NCBI RefSeq assembly: GCF_007993935.1
Contig: NZ_VITY01000004.1
Coordinates: forward strand, 186,001 to 250,000
Reading direction: 5' to 3'
DNA length: 64,000 nucleotides
DNA from: Bradyrhizobium macuxiense
Lineage (GTDB): Bacteria; Pseudomonadota; Alphaproteobacteria; Rhizobiales; Xanthobacteraceae
Made by a program: the position numbers and the translations under genes. The notes beneath the pieces were generated by a model that ran no database searches, had not been told where the DNA came from, and saw only the letters and a program-made list of their open reading frames with translations. Below, one piece after another: positions 9,894 to 20,339 of this stretch; positions within the stretch are counted from its first letter, which is position 1; every line of letters starts with the position of its first letter.

Positions 9894-10736
9894 TTACCAG
9901 TCCTCGGCACGAACCAGCCGGCCGTTGGTCAGCGCCTGGCGACGTGCCCAGGCGGTCGGTGGCTCTCCTGCGAACGCGACGAACTCGCGCGCGAGATGGG
10001 CCTGGTCGGCATAGCCGCTTTCCGCCGCGATCCCTGCCCAGCCGAGCCTGGATCCGCTTTGCGCGAGCCGGCTCGCCCGATGAAACCGCATCATGCGCGC
10101 CAGCGACTTGGGCGCGATACCGAGCTCCGATCGAAACCGGCCGACCAGATGCTTGCGGCTCCAGCCGATCTCGCCGGCGAGTGCCGTGATGCCGATGGCA
10201 CCGGCCGAGCGCGCCAGTCTTCGATAGGCGAACGCGACTTCGCGAGACGGCGCGTGGCCGGCGCGGCGAAGCACGAAGTCGTCGATCAGGTCGAAGCGGC
10301 GCTGCCAGCAGGTCTCGGCGCCGAGGCGCTGGCGCAGCCAATGGCCATCACGACCGAGCACGTCCTCGAGTTCGATCATGCGCCCGGCCAGCTCGGTCAC
10401 CGCGCCGCCGAAGAAGCTGTAGGCCCCGAGCGGGGTGAAATCCATCTACACGCAGGCGGCGTGCCCATCGGACTCGATGTAGACCGGTCCCGCGTAGAGA
10501 CCGGCAGCAAAGCTGTGCTGACGGTCGCTCGCTTGCGGCTCCCGCCCGAGCGCGATCAGGAACGGGGTGCCGAAGCTGATGATCAGCGGAACGATCAGCG
10601 GCGCGGTCTGCCGCTGTGCGAACCGGCCGGCCGCGGTCTCGCGATAGCCGGTCATCGCAGCAATCAGCTCCGCCGCACGCGGCGACGGGGCGCGCTGCAC
10701 GAACTCAAATGCGACGGGTGCCGCGAACTCGGCCAT
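9894..10736 (-). pseudogene. AraC-family regulator interrupted by an in-frame amber codon
   Basis: Two consecutive reading frames in the same phase look like one regulator. The first (10736-10446, 96 codons, starting MAEFAAPVAFEF) matches an N-terminal sensor domain and ends ...DGHAACV-TAG. The next codon is ATG, giving MDFTPLGAYSFFGG and a C-terminal AraC helix-turn-helix (ITALAGEIGWSRKHLVGRF, IAAESGYADQAHLAREF, 10445-9894). In intact relatives the expected residues at the join are of the form V-Q-x-D-x-TPLGAY, so a CAG to TAG change explains the stop. Alternatively the TAGATG junction could permit reinitiation, leaving a working two-piece regulator. Partner of the downstream VOC gene. Confidence 0.75.
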
Positions 10737-10760
10737 GCGGTCCTCGCGGGAGGCGGAGGC

Positions 10761-11471
10761 TTACGCGATATCCGAGGACTGGATGCGCTTGACGCCGGCC
10801 TTGTCCATGTCGGCCCAGGCCTTGGCCAGGGATCCCTGGGTGTCGATGCCGCGGCAGGCGTCTTCCACCACATAGGTTTCGAAGCCGGCCTTGCGCGCAT
10901 CGAGCGCGGTCCATGCCACGCAGAAATCGGTGGCGAGCCCGGCCACGAAAACCCGCTCGACGTTGCGCGCCTTCAGATAGGCGGCAAGTCCGGTGGTGGT
11001 CTTGCCGTCGGCTTCGGTGAAGGCGGAGTAGCTGTCGACATCCTTGTGAAAACCCTTGCGGATGATCAGCTCGGCCTGCGGGATCGCGAGGTCCTTCGAC
11101 AGCCCCGCGCCGTCGGTGCCCTGCACGCAGTGGTCGGGCCACAGCACCTGCTTGCCATAGGCGAGGTCGATGACTTCGAACGGCTTCTTGCCTGCATGGA
11201 CCGAGGCAAAGGAGACGTGTCCGGGCGTGTGCCAGTCCTGCGTCATCACCACATTGGCAAAGCTCTTGGCGATCTTGTTGATGACGGGCACGACCTGCTC
11301 GCCATCCTTCACCGCGAGGCTGCCGCCGGGCAGGAAGCAGTTCTGGACGTCGATCACGAGCAGCGCGGAGCCGTCGTCGGGCTTGATCGCGGCCGCCCAG
11401 AGATTTCTTGGAGCCAGCGTCGCAAGCGCCATCGTACCAAGGCCTGCAACGATCCGTCGTCGATCCAACAT
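10761..11471 (-). CDS. pncA: Tat-exported nicotinamidase/pyrazinamidase (PncA family)
   Basis: 236 residues. The N-terminus DRRRIVAGLGTMALATLAPR is a twin-arginine leader ending near LWAAA, so the enzyme should act in the periplasm rather than in the cytoplasm like E. coli PncA. The isochorismatase-fold catalytic triad is present: D41 (LLVIDVQNCF), K139 (IIRKGFH) and C184 (TDFCV); metal ligands D79, H81 and H85 lie in QDWHTPGH. It hydrolyses nicotinamide to nicotinate for NAD salvage. It lies 24 bp upstream of the broken AraC gene, same strand. Confidence 0.92.
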   Translation of the reverse strand: MLDRRRIVAGLGTMALATLAPRNLWAAAIKPDDGSALLVIDVQNCFLPGGSLAVKDGEQVVPVINKIAKSFANVVMTQDWHTPGHVSFASVHAGKKPFEVIDLAYGKQVLWPDHCVQGTDGAGLSKDLAIPQAELIIRKGFHKDVDSYSAFTEADGKTTTGLAAYLKARNVERVFVAGLATDFCVAWTALDARKAGFETYVVEDACRGIDTQGSLAKAWADMDKAGVKRIQSSDIA

Positions 11472-11570
11472 CGCGCCCCTCCTCGCTTTGCGTGATACAG
11501 CGCGAGGAGGCTAGTTCCGTTCGGCGAACGACGAAAGTGGGATTTTTCCGACCGGGCTGCGAACGGCGGG

Positions 11571-12506
11571 TCAGCCGCGCGGCTGGATGCCGTCGCGCAC
11601 CGCTCGGAAGCGCGGGAAGGCCTTCTCCCAATCGGTGCGCGGCGAGCTGCCGATGACCCGCACCGATGTCTGCGCGCCGAACCGCAGCCACTGCACGATG
11701 GTCACCGGGGTGTTGTCCTTGCCGCTGACGGCGTCGATCCGGGTCTCGAAGCCGGGCTGGCCGTCGATCCGGATCGGTTCGGACATGGTGATCCGCCCGT
11801 CGCGCACGCCGGGGATCGTGGTCGCGATCTGCTGGGCAAAGCGGCCGCGGTCGTCGGGCGTGGCGGGCGCCGAAGCGATGACGCCAAGCAGCATGAAGGG
11901 CTTGGTCTCGAGGCCCTTTTCGTCGCCGTCGGCCATCAGCAGCGCGGCACCCGGCGCCAGCATGCGGATGTTCTTGAAGCTGCCGAGCTCGGTGACCTTG
12001 AACGGCATCATGGCGAGCTGTTCGTCGACCGGCACCTCGTTGCGAATCTGGGCCGAGGCGAACATCTGCCGGACCGCGTCATCGGTGTAGATCTTGCTGG
12101 CGTTCTCCGGCACCTGCACTGCGACATAGCCGGAGAAGGTCGGCCCCGGCAGGATCATGGAATAGCGCCGCACATTGCTGGCGCCGTCGCGCGCGCTCTC
12201 CACGGTGTAGTAGGCGAGGCCGGCCGGCGTCTCGAGGCTCTCGGGCTTGATGTTTCCGGTGCCGGCCGGGTTGGCCTTGAAGGCGGTCACGACCTCGTTG
12301 TAGGCGTCCGCGGGCAGGTCGGCGATCAGGACCTTGACGCCCTGATCCTCGGTCTCGAAGCCGATGAACGACTTGGCGCGGACGAGGCCCACCAGCGGCT
12401 TCATCCCGACATGCGCGCCCGGCGGAAACACCACGTCGGCGGCAAAGCCACGACAGGTGGCAGCAATCAGCAAGGCAACCGCAACGAGAACTCGAAAAGG
12501 CGTCAT
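11571..12506 (-). CDS. Secreted protein of unknown function
   Basis: 311 residues from ATG 12506 (MTPFRVLVAVALLIAATCRG); an open extension of 92 codons upstream is arginine-rich and was rejected. It has a clear Sec signal peptide with cleavage near GFAAD. The mature part is mixed alpha/beta with segments PPGAHVGMKPLVGL, SFIGFETEDQGVKVLIADLP and GPTFSGYVAVQVP, and no motif I recognise. Related proteins are common as conserved hypothetical exported proteins in Bradyrhizobium. It is divergent from dnaK across 567 bp. Confidence 0.8.
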   Translation of the reverse strand: MTPFRVLVAVALLIAATCRGFAADVVFPPGAHVGMKPLVGLVRAKSFIGFETEDQGVKVLIADLPADAYNEVVTAFKANPAGTGNIKPESLETPAGLAYYTVESARDGASNVRRYSMILPGPTFSGYVAVQVPENASKIYTDDAVRQMFASAQIRNEVPVDEQLAMMPFKVTELGSFKNIRMLAPGAALLMADGDEKGLETKPFMLLGVIASAPATPDDRGRFAQQIATTIPGVRDGRITMSEPIRIDGQPGFETRIDAVSGKDNTPVTIVQWLRFGAQTSVRVIGSSPRTDWEKAFPRFRAVRDGIQPRG

Positions 12507-13073
12507 GGGGAATCTACCGGTTTTGCTTGGTGGCCGCGCAACGGGGCCGGTGCAGGGCTGGATGGCCTCTTTCAGTCGGACCGCTTTTAGCGGTTTTGAT
12601 GACCCTGCAACAGGCCGCCAACTCTCCGCTCCGGGCCCGCAGGCTCGATTCCGTGGGCTTTTCGCCCCGATTGGCTGGCACTTTCCAGTTTCCCGACGTT
12701 TCCAACGAACGGCCGCCAGCGGCCAAACAGCGCGCCCTCGACCCGTGCGCCGCTCTCGCATACGACGTTTGTGAGCGTTCACTCAACAGCGCTGACGCCG
12801 AGCCGCGAACGTTCGTGGTCGACGGCCGGCCCCATCATTGCCGATTTGTTAACTTGGATCGGGCTTGAACCGGCGCCGCGTCCGGACTGACACAATCTTT
12901 CAAACGTCAGTCTTTTCAGGCCTCAACGTTGCGTCCAGTCCTTGCGGGCAGGACCCTCTGTCCTATATCAGGCTCACCGTCGCAATATCGCGAGTATGTG
13001 AACGTCTGGGGGTTCGGTACGGAGCGCCGTCAGGGCCCAACCAACCTGCCGTAGCAAAGAGGATATCAAAATC
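12507..13073. other. 567-bp gene-free region upstream of dnaK
   Basis: This stretch separates the secreted unknown from dnaK. It holds a 12-base near-palindrome GTGAGCGTTCAC (12771-12782), which resembles a TetR-type operator, and a candidate heat-shock promoter (12941-12968). Open frames here are short and arginine-rich, with no ribosome sites, and do not look coding. No RNA gene was recognised. Confidence 0.6.
12941..12968 (+). promoter_or_regulatory. Candidate RpoH (sigma-32) promoter of dnaK
   Basis: CTTGCGG at 12941-12947 and TCCTATAT at 12961-12968 with a 13-base spacer approximate the sigma-32 consensus. It leaves a 5' leader of roughly 100 bases before the dnaK ATG. A similar element precedes grpE. 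RpoH control of dnaKJ is established in rhizobia; the exact site here is inferred. Confidence 0.5.
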
Positions 13074-14975
<1,902 letters not shown>

Positions 14976-14990
14976 GCGGATTTGCGATCA

Positions 14991-15048
14991 TGACCCTCAC
15001 ACCAATGAGCACGCCAAGCGTCTCGGAGGAGTGGGGGTCATTTTTCTT
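14991..15048 (+). terminator. Possible attenuator/terminator between dnaK and dnaJ
   Basis: TGACCCTCACACC at 14991-15003 can pair with GGAGTGGGGGTCA at 15028-15040 (11 of 13 positions), followed at once by TTTTTCTTT. The loop is long (24 bases), so efficiency is uncertain. Placed 15 bases after the dnaK stop, it could lower dnaJ expression relative to dnaK rather than end all transcription. Confidence 0.45.
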
Positions 15049-15157
15049 TAAGGCGATCGCTGCATCTTCCAGACAGGCGCAATCCTTGACGCGATTCTCA
15101 GCGCAATCTTTGGCGCAGTCTTCGGCGATCGCGATGAACTTCGGACGGAATTGAAGG

Positions 15158-16285
15158 ATGTCCACCAAGCGCTGCTATTACGAGACCCTCGAGGTTGAGC
15201 GGAACGCGGACGAGACCAAGCTGAAATCGGCTTTCCGCAAGCTCGCGATGAAATGGCATCCGGACAAGAATCCGGGCGACGCCACCAGCGAAGTCCGATT
15301 CAAGGAAATCAACGAAGCCTATGAGGTGCTGAAGGACGGCGACAAGCGCGCCGCCTATGACCGCTTCGGCCATGCCGCCTTCGAGCAGGGCATGGGCGGT
15401 GGCGGCCCCGGCTTCGGCGCCGGCTTCGCCTCCTCCTTCTCCGACATCTTCGAGGATCTGTTCGGCATGGCCGGGCAGCGCCGCAGCGGTGGCCGCGAGC
15501 GCGGTGCCGACCTGCGCTACAACATGGAGATCACGCTCGAGGAGGCCTTCCAGGGCAAGACCGCGCAGATCGAGATCCCGGTCTCGGTCACCTGCGAATC
15601 CTGCTCCGGCACCGGCGCCAAGGCCGGCACCAAGCCGAAGACCTGCTCGCATTGCGGTGGCGCCGGCCGTATCCGGCAGGCCCAGGGCTTCTTCACGCTG
15701 GAGCGGACTTGCCCCGGCTGCCAAGGCCGCGGCCAGATGATCGAGGATGCCTGCACCTCCTGCGCCGGCTCCGGCCGGGTGACGCGCGAGCGTACGCTGT
15801 CGGTCAACATTCCTCCGGGGGTCGAGGACGGCACCCGTATCCGGCTCGCCGGCGAAGGCGAGGCCGGCGTCCGCGGCGGACCGCCCGGCGACCTCTACAT
15901 CTTCCTGTCGCTGACTACGCACCAGTTCTTCCAGCGCGACGGCGCCGACCTGCACTGCCGCGTGCCGATCTCGATGGTCACAGCAGCCCTCGGCGGCGAG
16001 TTCGAGGTGCCGACCATCGACAAGGGCAAGACCAAGGTGAAGGTGCCGGCCGGCACCCAGTCCAGCCGCCGATTCCGCATCGCATCAAAGGGCATGCCGG
16101 TGCTCCGCTCGCGCCAGACCGGCGACATGTATGTCCAGGTCGTGGTCGAAACGCCGCAGAATCTGACCAAGAAGCAGCAAGAATTGCTGATGGAGTTCGA
16201 AAAACTCTCGTCCGGCGCAACCCAGCCGGAGGCAGCGGGTTTCTTCTCTAAGGTCAAGGACTTCTTCGGGAGCCGCTCCGTCTAG
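15158..16285 (+). CDS. dnaJ: Molecular chaperone DnaJ (Hsp40)
   Basis: 375 residues. J domain with [11 protein letters not shown] (HPD motif, about 34-36), Gly/Phe-rich linker ([15 protein letters not shown]), four zinc-finger repeats [24 protein letters not shown] and CTSCAGSG, then the C-terminal substrate domain ([30 protein letters not shown]). It stimulates DnaK ATPase and delivers clients. Preceded by a likely weak terminator and a run of degenerate short repeats; co-transcription with dnaK is probable. Confidence 0.98.
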   Translation: MSTKRCYYETLEVERNADETKLKSAFRKLAMKWHPDKNPGDATSEVRFKEINEAYEVLKDGDKRAAYDRFGHAAFEQGMGGGGPGFGAGFASSFSDIFEDLFGMAGQRRSGGRERGADLRYNMEITLEEAFQGKTAQIEIPVSVTCESCSGTGAKAGTKPKTCSHCGGAGRIRQAQGFFTLERTCPGCQGRGQMIEDACTSCAGSGRVTRERTLSVNIPPGVEDGTRIRLAGEGEAGVRGGPPGDLYIFLSLTTHQFFQRDGADLHCRVPISMVTAALGGEFEVPTIDKGKTKVKVPAGTQSSRRFRIASKGMPVLRSRQTGDMYVQVVVETPQNLTKKQQELLMEFEKLSSGATQPEAAGFFSKVKDFFGSRSV

Positions 16286-16290
16286 CCGCA

Positions 16291-16314
16291 GTCGTTACGC
16301 TTGACCGTAACGAC
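16291..16314 (+). terminator. Hairpin after dnaJ
   Basis: GTCGTTACG, a six-base loop and CGTAACGAC form a perfect 9-bp stem starting 5 bases after the dnaJ stop. Only a weak T-rich tail follows, so it may act as a weak terminator or as a 3'-end stabilising structure between dnaJ and pmtA. Confidence 0.5.
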
Positions 16315-16384
16315 TTCGATCTATACGTGTTTATGACTGTTTTCTGACAACCGCTCGATTGTGCGGTCCCCGCCTGGTAGCGAC

Positions 16385-16987
16385 ATGCCTTTGCAATCGT
16401 CCGTGCGTGCGTCGAAGAAGCCCCTCCGTCTCGACGACGAGGTTCGTTTTCTCCGTTCATGGATGGAGAAGCCGCTGCATATGGGCGCGGTGATGCCGTC
16501 CGGACGGCTGCTCGCGCGCACCATGGCGCAATATGTCGATCCCGAAGCCGAAGGGCCGGTCATCGAGCTGGGGCCCGGCACCGGGGCGATCACCAACGCG
16601 CTGATCGAGCACGGCGTCGATCAGAAGCGTCTCGTCCTGGTTGAGTACAATCCCGGCTTCTGCGCGCTGCTGCGCGAACGCTATCCGCAGGCCAAGGTGG
16701 TCCAAGGCGACGCCTACAGGCTTCGCGACACGCTGTGGGACGTCATGAAGTCTCCGGCCTCGGCCGTGGTCTCCGGCCTGCCGCTCGTCACCAAGCCGAT
16801 GCTGACCCGCCTGAAGCTGATCCGCGACGCCTTCATAGCGCTCGCGCCCGGCGCGCCGTTCGTCCAGTTCACCTATTCGGTGGCGCCCCCGATTCCGAAG
16901 TCGCTGCCCGGCGTGTCCACTGAGGCCTCCGAGCGGATCTGGATGAACCTTCCGCCCGCGCGGGTCTGGGTGTATCGCAAGGGCTGA
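16385..16987 (+). CDS. pmtA: Phospholipid N-methyltransferase (PmtA-type)
   Basis: 200 residues from ATG 16385; a GTG at 16361 in frame would add eight. Class I SAM methyltransferase resembling rRNA adenine dimethylases and PmtA: motif I VIELGPGTGAITNALIEHG, motif II LVLVEYNPGFCALLRERYP, and AVVSGLPLVTKPM in the catalytic region. PmtA methylates phosphatidylethanolamine three times to phosphatidylcholine at the inner membrane. A pmtA near dnaKJ is, to my recollection, the arrangement described for Bradyrhizobium japonicum, which supports the name. The N-terminal FLRSWMEKPLHMGAVMPSG is typical of this group. Confidence 0.85.
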   Translation: MPLQSSVRASKKPLRLDDEVRFLRSWMEKPLHMGAVMPSGRLLARTMAQYVDPEAEGPVIELGPGTGAITNALIEHGVDQKRLVLVEYNPGFCALLRERYPQAKVVQGDAYRLRDTLWDVMKSPASAVVSGLPLVTKPMLTRLKLIRDAFIALAPGAPFVQFTYSVAPPIPKSLPGVSTEASERIWMNLPPARVWVYRKG

Positions 16988-17030
16988 CCGCCCCGCGCTG
17001 GGGCGCTCGCCCTGGACCTGCGATTTCAAA

Positions 17031-17609
17031 ATGTCTGCGCTGAAAATCCTCGTGATCCCGGGATCGCTTCGATCCGGCTCGCTGAACGCGAAGCTCGCCG
17101 CCGTGCTGGCGCACGAGCTCGCGCAAGCCGGAACCGACGTCACCCGCATTTCGCTCGGCGATTTTCCGATGCCGATCTATGACGGCGACCTGCAGGCCAA
17201 ATCGGGCGTGCCGCAGCACGCCGTCAATCTGAAGCGGATGATCGCCGCCCATCACGGTGTGCTGGTCGTGACGCCGGAATACAATTCCTCGGTGCCGGCG
17301 CTGGTGAAGAACACGATCGACTGGGTGAGCCGCGTGCAGGATCCGCACGAGGCCCGCGGCCAGGTGTTCCGCGAGCGTGTGTTCGCGCTCGCCGCGGCAT
17401 CCGGCAACCGGCTCGGCGGCACGCGCGCGCTGGCGGCGCTGCGCCTGATCCTGTCGGCGTGCCATGCCACGGTGATCCCGAACCAGCTCGCGCTGTCATT
17501 CGCCGAGCAGGCCTATGACGACATGGATCACCTGAAGCACCAGGGCGACATCGACACGATGCGGGCGCTGGTGCGGCAGCTGATCGACCATTCCCAACGC
17601 ATGATGTGA
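17031..17609 (+). CDS. NADPH-dependent FMN reductase (flavodoxin-like)
   Basis: 192 residues. Starts LKILVIPGSLRSGSLNAKLA, the FMN phosphate-binding loop of the NADPH_dep_FMN_red family, with VVTPEYNSSVPALVKNTIDWVSR as the second FMN contact and LAAASGNRLGGTRALAAL later. Such proteins reduce quinones, azo dyes or chromate with NADPH; the natural substrate is not evident. Only 6 bp separate it from pyrF, so the two are probably co-transcribed. Confidence 0.9.
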   Translation: MSALKILVIPGSLRSGSLNAKLAAVLAHELAQAGTDVTRISLGDFPMPIYDGDLQAKSGVPQHAVNLKRMIAAHHGVLVVTPEYNSSVPALVKNTIDWVSRVQDPHEARGQVFRERVFALAAASGNRLGGTRALAALRLILSACHATVIPNQLALSFAEQAYDDMDHLKHQGDIDTMRALVRQLIDHSQRMM

Positions 17610-17615
17610 GGTGAC

Positions 17616-18338
17616 ATGCAGCCAGCCAAGATCGCTCCAAGGATCGCCCCAAGAGACCGGTTGATCGTGGCGCTCGATGTGCCGTCGGTCGCAGCAGCCG
17701 AGGCGATGATCGACAGGCTCGGCGACAGCGTCACCTTCTACAAGATCGGCTATCAGCTCGGTTACGCCGGCGGCCTTACGCTGGCGAAGCAGCTTGCGGG
17801 CCGCGGCAAGAAGGTTTTCGTCGATCTCAAGCTGCATGACATCGGCAACACCGTTGCGCGCGGCGTCGAGAGCGTCGCCTCGCTCGGCGCGACCTTCCTC
17901 ACCGTGCATGCCTATCCGCAGACCATGAAGGCAGCGGTCGAGGCCCGCGCCGGCTCCGGCCTGAAGATTCTCGCGGTGACGGTGCTGACCTCCTATGATG
18001 ACAACGACCTTCACGCCGCGGGCTATCGGCTCAACGTCTCCGATCTCGTCGAGGCGCGCGCCAGGCAGGCGCAGGCGCTCGGTGTCGATGGCCTCGTCAG
18101 CTCGCCCGAGGAAGCCGCCGCCCTGCGCAAGATCGTCGGCGATCAGATGAACCTGGTGACCCCCGGCATCCGTCCGGCGGGCTCGGCGACCGGCGACCAG
18201 AAGCGCATCATGACGCCGGGTCGTGCCATTGCCGCCGGTGCCGACTATCTGGTGGTCGGACGTCCGGTGATGGAAGCCGCCGATCCGAAGGCCGCCGCCG
18301 AAGCCATTCACACCGAGATCGCCGAGGCACTCGCCTGA
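17616..18338 (+). CDS. pyrF: Orotidine 5'-phosphate decarboxylase
   Basis: 240 residues, TIM-barrel. Converts OMP to UMP, the last step of pyrimidine synthesis. The catalytic Lys-Asp-Lys-Asp array lies in [16 protein letters not shown], preceded by LIVALDVPS and followed by VTPGIRPAG and the phosphate-binding [11 protein letters not shown]. Likely expressed with the preceding flavin reductase and the following DUF1330 gene (25 bp away). Confidence 0.97.
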   Translation: MQPAKIAPRIAPRDRLIVALDVPSVAAAEAMIDRLGDSVTFYKIGYQLGYAGGLTLAKQLAGRGKKVFVDLKLHDIGNTVARGVESVASLGATFLTVHAYPQTMKAAVEARAGSGLKILAVTVLTSYDDNDLHAAGYRLNVSDLVEARARQAQALGVDGLVSSPEEAAALRKIVGDQMNLVTPGIRPAGSATGDQKRIMTPGRAIAAGADYLVVGRPVMEAADPKAAAEAIHTEIAEALA

Positions 18339-18363
18339 ACCAACAACAAGGGAGAACACAGAG

Positions 18364-18666
18364 ATGGCGAAGGGATACTGGATCGGACGCGTCGACGTTC
18401 ACAACGACGAGGGTTACAAGCCCTACGCGGTCGCCAACCTTGCGATCTTCAAGAAATTCGGCGGCCGCTACGTGGTGCGCGGCGGCCAGCTTAACTGCGT
18501 CGAGGGCCAGAGCCGCTCCCGCAACGTCGTGATCGAATTCCCCGACTACGCAACCGCGATGGCCTGCTACAATTCCCCGGAATACCAGGCCAACATCAAG
18601 GTGCGGCAGCCGCATTCGATCGCCGACCTCATCATCATCGAGGGCTATGACGGCCCGCAGCCCTGA
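18364..18666 (+). CDS. DUF1330 family protein
   Basis: 100 residues, a single small dimeric alpha/beta-barrel domain: KGYWIGRVDVHNDEGYKPY at the start, FGGRYVVRGGQ, and NVVIEFPDYATAMACYNSPEYQ. The family is widespread in proteobacteria with no settled function. A purine-rich ribosome site (AAGGGAG) lies ahead of the ATG and it sits directly after pyrF. Confidence 0.9.
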   Translation: MAKGYWIGRVDVHNDEGYKPYAVANLAIFKKFGGRYVVRGGQLNCVEGQSRSRNVVIEFPDYATAMACYNSPEYQANIKVRQPHSIADLIIIEGYDGPQP

Positions 18667-18732
18667 TCGCCGGGCGGCCGGTTCGGTTGCCGGAACTGCC
18701 ATGGCTCGCTATATCGCGTGGAGAGGTGAGCC

Positions 18733-19545
18733 ATGGCTGACATGCGTTTGATCGTTGCGGGTGCCGGCGGCCGGATGGGCCGTACGCTGACGCGGGTGAT
18801 TTCCGAAACCCCGGGGGCGGTGCTGGTCGGCGCGCTGGAGGCGCCGGGCTCGGAACTGCTCGGCAAGGACGCCGGCGTGCTCGCCGGCCTTCCCGCCAAT
18901 GACGTCAAACTGTCGGCCGATCTGTGGTCGATGTCGGCGGGCGCCGACGGCATCCTGGATTTCACCGTGCCGGCGGCGACCATCGCCAATGTCGCGATCG
19001 CGGCCGAGCGCGGCCTCGTCCATGTCATCGGTACCACCGGCCTGTCGCCGTCCGACGATGCGGTGATCCGCAGCGTCACCAACCGCGCCATCGTGGTGAA
19101 GTCGGGCAATATGAGCCTCGGTGTCAATCTGCTTGCGGCGCTGGTCAAGCGCGTCGCGCAATCGCTCGACCAGAGCTTTGACATCGAAATTCTCGAGCTG
19201 CATCACAAGCAGAAGATCGATGCGCCGTCGGGCACCGCCTTGATGCTCGGCGAAGCCGCCGCCGCCGGCCGCAAGATCGCGCTGGAGCAGCATTCGGCGC
19301 GCGGCCGCGACGGCCTGACCGGCGTACGGCGTGCCGGCGACATCGGCTTTGCCTCGCTGCGCGGCGGCACCGCGGCCGGCGATCACAGCGTGATCTTTGC
19401 CGGCCCCTCGGAGCGCATCACGCTCTCGCATCATGCCGAGGACCGCGCGCTGTTCGCGCAGGGCGCGCTGAAGGCGGCGCTCTGGGCACATGGCAAGAAG
19501 CCCGGCATGTATTCGATGACCGACGTTCTCGGGTTGAGTGACTGA
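18733..19545 (+). CDS. dapB: 4-hydroxy-tetrahydrodipicolinate reductase
   Basis: 270 residues. NAD(P)H reductase of the lysine/diaminopimelate pathway. N-terminal Rossmann motif [26 protein letters not shown], and the substrate signature [18 protein letters not shown] holding the catalytic His and Lys; [19 protein letters not shown] lies near the C-terminus. A GTG three codons upstream of this ATG is not needed, since GAGAGG precedes ATG 18733. gpmA follows after 47 bp. Confidence 0.97.
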   Translation: MADMRLIVAGAGGRMGRTLTRVISETPGAVLVGALEAPGSELLGKDAGVLAGLPANDVKLSADLWSMSAGADGILDFTVPAATIANVAIAAERGLVHVIGTTGLSPSDDAVIRSVTNRAIVVKSGNMSLGVNLLAALVKRVAQSLDQSFDIEILELHHKQKIDAPSGTALMLGEAAAAGRKIALEQHSARGRDGLTGVRRAGDIGFASLRGGTAAGDHSVIFAGPSERITLSHHAEDRALFAQGALKAALWAHGKKPGMYSMTDVLGLSD

Positions 19546-19592
19546 GATCGTTCGTCGAGATCAAATCCAGCTAACGCAAAACGGAATCTGAA

Positions 19593-20216
19593 ATGAGTGA
19601 TCGACTTCTTGTGCTCGTTCGTCACGGTCAGAGCGACTGGAATCTGAAGAACCTGTTCACCGGGTGGAAGGACCCTGACCTCACCGAGCAAGGCATTGCC
19701 GAGGCCAAGGACGCCGGCCGCAAGCTGAAGGCGCAGGACCTGTCGTTCGATGTCGCCTTCACCTCCGACCTCACCCGCGCGCAGCACACGCTGACGCTGA
19801 TGCTGGAGGAGATCGGCCAGACCGGGCTGCCGACCACCAGGAATCTTGCGCTCAACGAACGCGACTACGGCGATCTCTCGGGCCTCAACAAGGATGACGC
19901 CCGCAAGAAGTGGGGCGAGGATCAGGTGCTCATCTGGCGCCGCTCCTACGATGTGCCGCCGCCCGGCGGCGAAAGCCTGAAGGATACGCTGGCGCGCACG
20001 CTGCCCTATTATGTGCAGGAAATCCTGCCCGGCGTGCTGCGTGGCCAGCGCACGCTGATCGCCGCCCACGGCAATTCGCTGCGCGCGCTGATCATGGTGC
20101 TGGAGAAGCTGACGCCGGAGCAGATCCTCAAGCGCGAGCTCGCGACCGGCGCGCCGGTGGTCTATCGGCTCAACGCGGATTCGACCGTGGCGTCGAAGGT
20201 CGATCTGGCGGGGTAG
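19593..20216 (+). CDS. gpmA: 2,3-bisphosphoglycerate-dependent phosphoglycerate mutase
   Basis: 207 residues, the short form found in alphaproteobacteria. The phosphohistidine motif [10 protein letters not shown] (His11) is at the N-terminus, [13 protein letters not shown] follows, and the second catalytic His is in [17 protein letters not shown]. It interconverts 3- and 2-phosphoglycerate in glycolysis. A palindromic repeat lies just after the stop. Confidence 0.96.
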   Translation: MSDRLLVLVRHGQSDWNLKNLFTGWKDPDLTEQGIAEAKDAGRKLKAQDLSFDVAFTSDLTRAQHTLTLMLEEIGQTGLPTTRNLALNERDYGDLSGLNKDDARKKWGEDQVLIWRRSYDVPPPGGESLKDTLARTLPYYVQEILPGVLRGQRTLIAAHGNSLRALIMVLEKLTPEQILKRELATGAPVVYRLNADSTVASKVDLAG

Positions 20217-20229
20217 GCAATGCTCAACC

Positions 20230-20330
20230 CGTCATCCTGAGGTGCGAGCGAAGCGAGCCTCGAAGGATGCACGGCCACCAGCCGGGCCGTCGACCCTTCG
20301 AGACGCGCTTCGCGCTCCTCAGGGTGACGG
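20230..20330. repeat. Dispersed palindromic repeat (GTCATCCTGAGG family)
   Basis: About 100 bases with terminal arms CGTCATCCTGAGG and CCTCAGGGTGACGG, plus internal inverted pieces CCTCGAAGG and CCCTTCGAG. It lies between the convergent gpmA and Ada-like genes. A second, longer copy is at 41031-41183. No coding content; typical of the REP-like elements scattered in Bradyrhizobium genomes. Confidence 0.85.
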
Positions 20331-20339
20331 ACCTTCGCT

